Positions 25,729 to 32,338 of a DNA stretch of 64,000 nt are shown piece by piece; positions within the stretch are counted from its first letter, which is position 1; the number at the start of each line of letters is the position of its first letter. The notes beneath the pieces were generated by a model, which made no database searches, was not told the origin of the DNA, and was given only the letters and a program-made list of their open reading frames with translations. The stretch lies in the NCBI GenBank assembly GCA_947167935.1, contig CAMVJU010000004.1:1-64000 (forward strand), read 5' to 3'. The position numbers and the translations under genes are program-made. This stretch comes from an uncultured Prevotellaceae bacterium (lineage in GTDB: Bacteria > Bacteroidota > Bacteroidia > Bacteroidales > Bacteroidaceae).

Positions 25729-25919
25729 TGTCCTACACGTTTAGGGGCACACAGCCACAGTACAATATATGCAAGGAGGCCGCCGCCTAAACTACAGGTG
25801 AAAAGAAGGAAGGCAACGCGGACTAGTAGCGAGTCTATGTTGAAATATTCGGCGATGCCGCCGCAAACGCCTGCAATCTTCTTATCTGTTTCTGATAGAT
25901 AAAACCTTTTCTGTTCCAT
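25725..25919 (-). CDS. PspC-domain small membrane protein
   Basis: A 64-aa protein consisting only of a PspC domain: FYLSETDKKIAGVCGGIAEYFNID, then a membrane helix (LVRVAFLLFTCSLGGGLLAYIVLWL) and the terminal CAPKR. PspC in enterobacteria belongs to the phage-shock membrane-stress response; the function of stand-alone copies is not established. It is embedded between argG and argC and overlaps argC by 4 nt, an odd place for a stress gene. Confidence 0.9.
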   Translation of the reverse strand: MEQKRFYLSETDKKIAGVCGGIAEYFNIDSLLVRVAFLLFTCSLGGGLLAYIVLWLCAPKRVGQ

Positions 25920-25969
25920 TGTTTTTATTGTTTTTTTCGTGAAAAGTCCGTGTCAATCCGAGGCTTAAA

Positions 25970-27172
25970 TTACCGATGCTCGTCTTTGTGGATGCCGTAG
26001 TAGACGCGGAGTGGGGTAGAGCTGACCTTGATGAAGCCCTTGGCCTCGTCGGCTGTCCAGCCTGTCTGTGTCTCGCCATATTCACCCAGCTTAGAGCGGG
26101 TGAGGTCGTTGGGACTGTCGATGCCGACGGTCTCGAAGCCGTAGGGACGCAGTTTCAGGATGGCGGTGCCGGTGACGTTGCGCTGTGACGAGGTGAGCAT
26201 GGCCTCGATGTCGGGCATCACGGGCTCCAGATACTGGCTCTCGTGCAGGAACATGCCGTACCAGTTGGCCACCTGGTCCTTCCAATACTGTTGCCACTTG
26301 GAGAGCGTTGACTTCTCCAACAGGCGGTGTGCCTCGATGATGAGCTTGGGCGCAGCGGCCTCGAAGCCCACGCGGCCCTTGATGCCGATGATGGTGTCGC
26401 CCACGTTGGCGTCGCGGCCAATGGCATAGGAGGCACCAATCTCCTCAATCTTCTGGATGGCCTTTACCTTGTCGTCGAAGTGCTCGCCGTTGACGCCGAC
26501 AATCTCGCCCTTCTCGAACTGAATCTTCAGCAGGGCCTCGGGCTCCTTGGCGGTGACGTGCTTCAGGTAGGCATCCTCGGGCAGCCCCTGTGTGGGGTCG
26601 AGCAGCTCGCCGCCGCAGATGCTGGTGCCCCAGATACCCACGTTGTACGAATACTTCAGCTTGGCGAAGTCGGCATTAAAGCCGTGCTCGTTGAGGAAAT
26701 CCACCTCCTCCTTGCGTGTCAGTTTCTTGTCGCGTGTCAGGGTGATGATCTCCACGCCGGGAGCCATTACGAGGAACGTCATGTCGAAACGTATCTGGTC
26801 GTTGCCGGCACCCGTTGAGCCGTGGGCGATGGCATCGGCGCCAATCTCCTTGGCATAGCGAGCGATGGCGATGGCCTGGAAGATACGCTCTGAGGAGACG
26901 CTGATGGGGTAGCAGTTATTGCGCAGCACATTGCCGAAGATCATGTATTTCAGCGACTTGGCATAGTATTCCTGCGTCACGTCGAGCGTCACATATTCCT
27001 TGGCGCCCAACTTGAAGGCGTTCTCTTCGTTCTTTTTCAGCTGCTCGTCGCTGAAACCGCCCGTGTTGGCGCAGGCGGCATAGACGTCGTAGCCCTCTTC
27101 TTTTAACTTCATCACGGTGTAGCTGGTGTCAAGTCCACCTGAGTAAGCTACAACAACTTTCTTGTTTGCCAT
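25970..27172 (-). CDS. argG: argininosuccinate synthase
   Basis: A 400-aa cytoplasmic enzyme joining citrulline and aspartate with ATP. It has the N-terminal PP-loop VVVAYSGGLDTSYTV, the ATP/citrulline-binding GSTGAGNDQIRFD, and conserved WGTSICGGELLDP. Length is normal for the family. It is 21 bp downstream of the GNAT gene and 50 bp upstream of pspC on the minus strand, within the ArgR-controlled operon. Confidence 0.96.
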   Translation of the reverse strand: MANKKVVVAYSGGLDTSYTVMKLKEEGYDVYAACANTGGFSDEQLKKNEENAFKLGAKEYVTLDVTQEYYAKSLKYMIFGNVLRNNCYPISVSSERIFQAIAIARYAKEIGADAIAHGSTGAGNDQIRFDMTFLVMAPGVEIITLTRDKKLTRKEEVDFLNEHGFNADFAKLKYSYNVGIWGTSICGGELLDPTQGLPEDAYLKHVTAKEPEALLKIQFEKGEIVGVNGEHFDDKVKAIQKIEEIGASYAIGRDANVGDTIIGIKGRVGFEAAAPKLIIEAHRLLEKSTLSKWQQYWKDQVANWYGMFLHESQYLEPVMPDIEAMLTSSQRNVTGTAILKLRPYGFETVGIDSPNDLTRSKLGEYGETQTGWTADEAKGFIKVSSTPLRVYYGIHKDEHR

Positions 27173-27193
27173 ATTTCTTTCTTATGTAAATGA

Positions 27194-27844
27194 TTATTTT
27201 TCTTCAAGTTCTTCAAGATGCTTGATGCGCGAGATGACCTCGTCGGGAATCTTTGCGGGCAGATGCTCCGTGGGATCATAGAGCATGGCCGTGCAGATGC
27301 AGTATTTGCGGTCGGTGCGATGCAGCACGTCGACGTTGACGCAGCCCTCGCAGCCTCTCCAGAAAGCCTCGTCGTCGGTGAGGTCGGCGAAGGTGACGGG
27401 CTGGTAGCCCAGCTCAGTATTCATCTTCATCACCGCAGCACCGCTGGTTAATGAAAAGATCTTGGCGTGAGGCCAGCGTGTACGGGCCAATGAAAAGGTC
27501 ATGTCTTTGATGCGCTTGGCCACGTGGTGGCCGCGGAAGTCGGGATGCACGATGAGACCGCTGGTGGTGACATACTGCTGCTGCTCCCATGTCTCGATAT
27601 AGCTGAAGCCGGCAAAGCGTCCGTCCTTGGCCAGGGCGATGACAGCCTTTGCCTCCAGCATCTTCTTGGCAAGATACTCATGTGTGCGTTTGGCGATGCC
27701 GGTGCCACGCACCTTCGCTGCCTCGGCGATGGTGTCGAGGATGGTGTCGACATAGACCTCATGCTCGGGGCCTGCCACCAGCACCTCAATCTCCTCCTCG
27801 GAGCCCTTTACGGGCAAAACCTCCTCTTCTTTATTCTTCTCCAT
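27194..27844 (-). CDS. GNAT acyltransferase of the arginine operon (probable N-acylglutamate synthase)
   Basis: A 216-aa GNAT-fold protein. The acetyl-CoA site is visible as VHPDFRGHHVAKRIKDM and is preceded by FAGFSYIETW; a Cys-containing tail (GCEGCVNVD, YCICTAM) is unusual. It sits between argR and argG, and no argA, argJ or argA-argB fusion is in the window. Related genes in the same position in Bacteroides are, to my knowledge, regarded as the missing first enzyme (N-acetyl- or N-succinylglutamate synthase). The assignment here rests on operon position plus fold. Confidence 0.75.
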   Translation of the reverse strand: MEKNKEEEVLPVKGSEEEIEVLVAGPEHEVYVDTILDTIAEAAKVRGTGIAKRTHEYLAKKMLEAKAVIALAKDGRFAGFSYIETWEQQQYVTTSGLIVHPDFRGHHVAKRIKDMTFSLARTRWPHAKIFSLTSGAAVMKMNTELGYQPVTFADLTDDEAFWRGCEGCVNVDVLHRTDRKYCICTAMLYDPTEHLPAKIPDEVISRIKHLEELEEK

Positions 27845-27873
27845 TATAAATATGTGTGTCCTTTTTCAAAAAT

Positions 27874-27949
27874 ATGTTCTTCTGTTCTTATGTCTAAAAA
27901 GCATGTCCTTCTGTTCTTATGTTTAAAGAACATGTCCTTATGTCAAAGG
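27874..27949. repeat. 29-bp tandem repeats between argR and the GNAT gene
   Basis: Two full units start at 27874 and 27903, each containing CTTCTGTTCTTATGT followed by TAAA, and a third partial unit starts at 27932, running into the argR stop region. The repeat fills most of the 93-bp spacer inside the operon and could affect message processing or relative expression. Confidence 0.8.
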
Positions 27950-28417
27950 AGGACCGATGGCATCAGTCAGCGCCGTGGTCACCTCCTGCGGGCTGCACCC
28001 CTCGCGAATGACGATAAAGATGGTGTCGTCGCCGGCGATGGTGCCCAATACCTGGGGAATGTCGCTGCGGTCGATGTTCCACGCCAAAGCGCTGGCATAG
28101 CCAGGGCGTGTCTTGATGACGCCCATATTGCCTGAGAAATTGATGCTCAGGAAGCCGGGCATCTGCATCATCTCGCGTACCGATGATGCCGTGCTCACAC
28201 GCTTGTACATCGTCTCGTTGGGCAACACGTAGATGTAGCTGCCGCCCAGCGTGGAGGCCTTTGCCACCTTCAGCTGCTTCAAGTCGCGGCTCAGCGTGGC
28301 CTGCGTCACACGGAAGCCCTCGCGCTGCAAGGCACTCATCACTTCCTCCTGGCTGCCCAGCTGCTGGCTCGAGATAATCAGGCGCAGCGCCTCAAGGCGA
28401 TTGTTCTTTGTCTTCAT
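27938..28417 (-). CDS. argR: arginine repressor
   Basis: A 159-aa transcription factor. The N-terminal winged helix (SSQQLGSQEEVMSALQREGFRVTQATLSRDLKQL) shows the conserved ATLSRDL recognition segment. The C-terminal arginine-binding/oligomerisation domain shows GTIAGDDTIFIVIR. The start at 28417 gives normal family length; an upstream in-frame Met at 28489 would extend the protein through the promoter. First gene of the operon and, with ARG boxes on both sides of its promoter, surely autoregulated. Confidence 0.95.
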   Translation of the reverse strand: MKTKNNRLEALRLIISSQQLGSQEEVMSALQREGFRVTQATLSRDLKQLKVAKASTLGGSYIYVLPNETMYKRVSTASSVREMMQMPGFLSINFSGNMGVIKTRPGYASALAWNIDRSDIPQVLGTIAGDDTIFIVIREGCSPQEVTTALTDAIGPPLT

Positions 28418-28421
28418 GTTT

Positions 28422-28435
28422 TGTATATTTATGCA
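28422..28435. promoter_or_regulatory. ARG box (ArgR operator) in the argR leader
   Basis: TGTATATTTATGCA fits the ArgR operator pattern TGnATwwwwATnCA at every constrained position. It lies 5 bp before the argR start codon, downstream of the inferred transcription start. Confidence 0.8.
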
Positions 28436-28446
28436 AGTTTGGGCTG

Positions 28447-28478
28447 CAAAAGTACATATTTTTCTGCATACAGCCAAA
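28447..28478 (-). promoter_or_regulatory. promoter of the arginine operon
   Basis: On the minus strand TTTG (28478-28475), 20 bp, then TACTTTTG (28454-28447), the full Bacteroidetes promoter. Transcription should start near 28443, about 26 nt before the argR ATG. Confidence 0.8.
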
Positions 28479-28484
28479 TGATCC

Positions 28485-28498
28485 TGCATAAATTTTCA
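28485..28498. promoter_or_regulatory. ARG box upstream of the argR promoter
   Basis: TGCATAAATTTTCA matches TGnATwwwwATnCA with one mismatch. It lies just upstream of the -33 element and 63 bp from the second box. Confidence 0.7.
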
Positions 28499-28507
28499 TT
28501 TTGTCGC

Positions 28508-28561
28508 AAAAAAAGAGATATAGAAAAAGAGAGCGGCGCTTCCCGCGATAGGAAACGCCGC
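28508..28561 (-). terminator. terminator of the secreted OB-fold protein gene
   Basis: An 11-bp stem, GCGGCGTTTCC with GGAAGCGCCGC on the minus strand (28533-28543 with 28551-28561, one mismatch), followed by CTCTCTTTTTC. It ends the upstream gene before the arginine promoter. Confidence 0.8.
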
Positions 28562-28585
28562 CCGCATGTGTGCTCGGTTCTTCAC

Positions 28586-29806
28586 TTACTTAATCACGAC
28601 CTTTTTGCCGTTGATGATGTACAGGCCCTTCGTGGGCTGCATCACCTGCTGGCCCTGCAGGTTGTAGACAACGCCCTGCTCGTTGGCTGCCTTCACGGTG
28701 TTGATGGCGGTGAGGGTGCTTCTGGCAATGACCTTGCCATTAGTAGCCACCTCAGGTGTTGTGACACCATTCTTGACATACTTCTGAAGCTGGCCACGAA
28801 CGGTGACCTTTTCGCCAACTGCCAAGGGCGTGTCGTCGGTGGTAAAGTTCTGGCCTTCGGCATTCTTGGCACGGAACACCTTCAGCACGCTGGTGGTGTT
28901 GCCTGCCTCATCGCTGATGTCGAAGGTGGCGTTGCCATAGCCGTCGGGCTTCGGCGACCACTCGTCAACGGCCACAACAAAACCTTCTACGTCATATTCC
29001 TCAGTGGTCTTTCCATTATCATCAAGGCCTGCGATAATCTCAAGGGCTTTGGCCACGGTGATCTTCTGAATCTGCTGAGCATCTTTCTTGGTAAATGTGA
29101 CGCTAACAGTTTCACTCTGCTTGCCATTCTGCTCTGCATATGCTTTCACAGTCGTGGTCTCGGTCAAAGTGAAGGGAGCAGTATATGCTTTGAAATCTGC
29201 CTCGCCAAGAGCATAGTAGATGCTTGCGCCTTCACCAGCACTGAGGGTTACATCAACTTTCTCTTCAAAATCACCACCGTTAGGCGTGAAAATCGGAGCG
29301 ATTACACTAGCCTCACCTTTCTTAAAGATTTCAATTTTCGTAATCTGGCTGTTGTGATTGCTGTTAATCTTCAATACGTAGACATTACCCGCAGCTTGAT
29401 AGGCTTCGGTTATCACGTAGGAGTTCTTCCCCGTGACCCCCTTTGTCTCCGTGCTTACGGCTTCCTCGCCAACATAGATGTTCTGTAATGTGTTACCTGA
29501 GGCGCCCTCACGGCCTGTTACGTCGATACGTTCCACTGGGAAGTCAAAAGCGGAGAAAGTAAATGTGGCTCCCTGTTTGCCCCAAATCAGATACTGGTCT
29601 TTTTCGTTGAATTTGTGTCCGTTAGAGGCGTTGATGGTAATGGTATACTTGTTGGCATTGGTGTATGAGGCGGCATCCGTTACATATTCGGTAGGCAGTC
29701 CCCACTCTTCATTGGTTGTAAAATCAAGTGTCACCTCCTGTGCCATAGCCGTCATGCCGAACATCATCAGCAGGGCGGTAAACATAAAGCGTAGATTTTT
29801 TTTCAT
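28586..29806 (-). CDS. secreted protein with chitobiase-C-like and OB-fold-like domains
   Basis: A 406-aa exported protein (signal peptide ending AMAQ). Residues about 25-150 form a beta-rich domain (ITINASNGHKF, YLIWGKQGATFTFSAF). Residues about 170-245 are a chitobiase/beta-hexosaminidase C-terminal-like fold (ASIYYALGEADFKAYTAPFTL). Residues about 260-370 resemble an OB-fold/DUF6359-type domain (EYDVEGFVVAVDEW, VGEKVTVRGQLQKY). The tail YNLQGQQVMQPTKGLYIINGKKVVIK is type IX cargo-like. It is downstream of SusD but has its own promoter and terminator, so it may be expressed alone. Function unknown; possibly a glycan-binding surface protein. Confidence 0.8.
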   Translation of the reverse strand: MKKNLRFMFTALLMMFGMTAMAQEVTLDFTTNEEWGLPTEYVTDAASYTNANKYTITINASNGHKFNEKDQYLIWGKQGATFTFSAFDFPVERIDVTGREGASGNTLQNIYVGEEAVSTETKGVTGKNSYVITEAYQAAGNVYVLKINSNHNSQITKIEIFKKGEASVIAPIFTPNGGDFEEKVDVTLSAGEGASIYYALGEADFKAYTAPFTLTETTTVKAYAEQNGKQSETVSVTFTKKDAQQIQKITVAKALEIIAGLDDNGKTTEEYDVEGFVVAVDEWSPKPDGYGNATFDISDEAGNTTSVLKVFRAKNAEGQNFTTDDTPLAVGEKVTVRGQLQKYVKNGVTTPEVATNGKVIARSTLTAINTVKAANEQGVVYNLQGQQVMQPTKGLYIINGKKVVIK

Positions 29807-29846
29807 AAGCTTAAATATTAAAGTTAGTAATGTGAGATAATTGCTG

Positions 29847-29878
29847 CAAAGTTAAACCTTATTTTTTGATTCAACAAA
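29847..29878 (-). promoter_or_regulatory. promoter of the secreted OB-fold protein gene
   Basis: On the minus strand TTTG (29878-29875), 20 bp, then TAACTTTG (29854-29847); 41 bp from the start codon at 29806. Confidence 0.75.
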
Positions 29879-29952
29879 TATTTCGGAGATTATTTACACA
29901 AAATTTTCTAACGCTCGAAAAATACTTTTCTCACGTTAGAAAATTTCGTAAA

Positions 29953-30004
29953 GAGCCTCCAAAAAATCGTGGGGAGCCTCCAAAAAATCGTGAAGAGCCT
30001 CCTT
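29953..30004. repeat. 21-bp tandem repeats downstream of susD
   Basis: GAGCCTCC begins at 29953, 29974 and 29995. The first two units are followed by AAAAAATCGTG. The array sits directly at the 3' side of the susD-like gene. The period matches that of unrelated arrays at 46319 and 61345. Confidence 0.8.
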
Positions 30005-30007
30005 TTT

Positions 30008-32263
30008 TTACTGCAGCGGATCGAAGGTTCCAGCCTGTCCGTGGCTGTAGTCGTGCCAGCCTACGGTCTGCAGGAGTGTCGGATTGGTCTGCATGGCACT
30101 CTGCTTGAAGCCGATGAAATAGTATTGTGGCAGGAACTTGATGCCCTTTGTGTCGTCGTTGGTGTCGACATTCACGTCCTTACGTTTCAGATAGGCGGCG
30201 TAGAAGTCGGCCAGGTCCATGGCCTCGTTGCTGCCATATTCCTCGGCATCATCGTCGTAGGTGAGTCCTTCGGTAAGGCTGAGGGCTTTCGGGCGTTTCT
30301 CCAGCACAGGGTCGGCATCGTTCTTCTGGTCGCCAAGGCTACGGGTGTAGATGACAATCTCGTGACGGCGCTGACCATTGAGCGGAGTGACGCCAAGATA
30401 GGTGCAGGTATTGCCGCCAAAGCCGGTGAGCTTCCAGGACGTGGGCTCTCCGTCAAAGGTCTCGGTACCACCGTCGAAGAGCATCCATCGGCGTGTGTCG
30501 TCGAAGGCCTTGCCTTCGAAGGCGAGCTCCACCTGACGCTCGTAGAGCACGGCGGCAAGCATCTTTTCACGCGTATTGAGATCGGTGGGTAGGCCGTAGT
30601 TTTGTTCAGCGGTGTAGCCTACACGGGCACGGATTTGCTGCAAGGCCTGCAGAGCCTCGTCCAGATGGTTGGCACCGGCGGCTGCCTCGGCAAAGTCGAG
30701 GAGTACCTCGGCGTAGCGCATCCAGATGAGCGGTGCTGCACTTTGCTGGAACCCCTTCGGCGTGGAGGCGCTGACACTGAAGCGGTAGAGTGGCGAGGCG
30801 CTGAGGGCTCCGTCGTCACTGCGCTTGCGGATGTATACGGCGCTGTTCTTCTGGGCTATCAGGTCGGCGGTATAGCCGTTGGAGGTGCTACTCATGCGGT
30901 CGGCATCGTCTTGCGAGGCATACCACGTATAGCTCCACAGCTGGTAGTTGGTGCCGGAGCCGCTATACTGGTGGGGGAAGTAGGCATAGACATACTTCTT
31001 GCCCACATCGTCGTAGCTGTTCAGGTCGTTGCCGTTGGTGTCGAACTTCCACTCCACACCGGGGAATGCAAAGGTGCGATAGAAACGCGGGTCGCGGTTC
31101 AGCCAGAAGCAGAGCTGGTCGTAGTGAATCTTGCTCTTGCCGGGCTGCAAGCCGTCGGCCATAGGGAAGAGGTCGACCATCTCAGCTGTGGGATGTAGAC
31201 CGCCATTGCCGTTGGCATTGACGGGGCGCAGGTTGTGCTCCCAGTAGTTCCACTTGTCGTAGTTGGCGGTCTCCACCTTGTCGCGGTTGTTGTAGAGCGT
31301 GGCCAGGACAGTTTCGCCTACGGAGCCGTCGCTGCCGTCGTTGGCAAGGAACATCTTCGCCCAGTTCAAAGCATTCTGAGTGCCGCCGTTGGCTGAGTAA
31401 GCCAATCCCACACCACCCTCGTTGAGCAGCTGCAGGGCCTGCTTGTTGGTCTGGTAGGCCGTCTCCCAGCGGGAGGCTTCGTCAACACGGTTGAAAAGCG
31501 GGGAGGCATAGAAGAGCTCCACCTGTCCCTTCAGGGCTGCTGCGGCACCAGCGGTGATACGTCCGTAATCACTGGAGCCCCACGACTTGGGCAACATGTC
31601 GGCAGCCTTCTGCAGGTCGTCGCAGATGAATTGGATGCAGTCCTTGGCAGGTGAGCGCGGCACAATCTTGTCGCTGCCGTCGCCATCGCCGATAATGGGA
31701 TCCTGTGGGTGGTCGATGATGGGCACGCCGCCGTAGAGCTTCACGAGTGACCAATAGCGGTAGGCGCGGAAGAAATAAGCCTGTCCCAGCAGTTTGTTCT
31801 TCTCCTCCTGCGTCAGCTTGTCGCTGTTCTCCACATGTTCGATGATGTCGTTGGCGTTGCGGATATTGCCCCAGGGGCTGTCGCTCTTGTTGATGACGTA
31901 AAAGTAGTCGGTCACATTGGTGTAGTCAAGCTCCTGATCGGGGTTTGTGAAATCGGTAAAGCCACCATACTCTAATGATGACTTTGACCACACCTCCGGT
32001 GAGCCCGTAGAAATATAGGTGTTCTGTCCGTTGGAGCCGTTGCCGCTGCCCTGACAGGCCTGCGGCAGCAGTTCGCGGTAGAGGGTGTTCACACGGTCGA
32101 GTGCACCGGCATAGCTGCTATAGACCTTGTCTTCGGAAAAGCTGCCGTAGACGGTCATGTCGTCAAGGAAGTCATCGGAACAGGAGACCAACCCCCCACC
32201 TACTCCCCCGAGGGGGAGAGCTATTACCAAATACACTACATATTTAATGATATTCTTTTTCAT
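30008..32263 (-). CDS. SusD/RagB-family glycan-binding outer-membrane lipoprotein
   Basis: A 751-aa surface lipoprotein that captures oligosaccharide and caps its SusC partner. It shows a lipobox GGLVSC (Cys28) followed by SDDFLDD, N-terminal SusD features (AYFFRAYRYWSLVKLYGGVPII), and RagB-type C-terminal motifs (LIWMRYAEVLLDFAEAA, LYERQVELAFEGKAFDDTRRW). It is longer than the usual 500-650. The G/C-rich palindrome at 32203-32218 is encoded inside the signal peptide as LPLGGVGGGL. Met at 32263 is preferred; a second Met two codons upstream is possible. It lies 75 bp downstream of the susC gene. Confidence 0.95.
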   Translation of the reverse strand: MKKNIIKYVVYLVIALPLGGVGGGLVSCSDDFLDDMTVYGSFSEDKVYSSYAGALDRVNTLYRELLPQACQGSGNGSNGQNTYISTGSPEVWSKSSLEYGGFTDFTNPDQELDYTNVTDYFYVINKSDSPWGNIRNANDIIEHVENSDKLTQEEKNKLLGQAYFFRAYRYWSLVKLYGGVPIIDHPQDPIIGDGDGSDKIVPRSPAKDCIQFICDDLQKAADMLPKSWGSSDYGRITAGAAAALKGQVELFYASPLFNRVDEASRWETAYQTNKQALQLLNEGGVGLAYSANGGTQNALNWAKMFLANDGSDGSVGETVLATLYNNRDKVETANYDKWNYWEHNLRPVNANGNGGLHPTAEMVDLFPMADGLQPGKSKIHYDQLCFWLNRDPRFYRTFAFPGVEWKFDTNGNDLNSYDDVGKKYVYAYFPHQYSGSGTNYQLWSYTWYASQDDADRMSSTSNGYTADLIAQKNSAVYIRKRSDDGALSASPLYRFSVSASTPKGFQQSAAPLIWMRYAEVLLDFAEAAAGANHLDEALQALQQIRARVGYTAEQNYGLPTDLNTREKMLAAVLYERQVELAFEGKAFDDTRRWMLFDGGTETFDGEPTSWKLTGFGGNTCTYLGVTPLNGQRRHEIVIYTRSLGDQKNDADPVLEKRPKALSLTEGLTYDDDAEEYGSNEAMDLADFYAAYLKRKDVNVDTNDDTKGIKFLPQYYFIGFKQSAMQTNPTLLQTVGWHDYSHGQAGTFDPLQ

Positions 32264-32302
32264 ATCCATTGAATATTTTGATGTTATATGCTTTATCTAT
32301 CT

Positions 32303-32336
32303 ATTCCCTTCCCTCGGGGAGGGTCAGGGAGGGGGT
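32303..32336. repeat. G/C-rich palindromic element between susC and susD
   Basis: CCCTTCCCTCGGGGAGGG followed by TCAGGGAGGGGG lies in the 75-bp spacer between the susC stop and the susD start. With the copy inside the susD signal peptide (32203-32218), this pair brackets the start of susD. Confidence 0.7.
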
Positions 32337-32338
32337 TT

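Noticed and set aside
28421..29488. 355-codon plus-strand open frame
   Set aside because: Runs through the arginine promoter and opposite a secreted protein with signal peptide and C-terminal tail; shadow.
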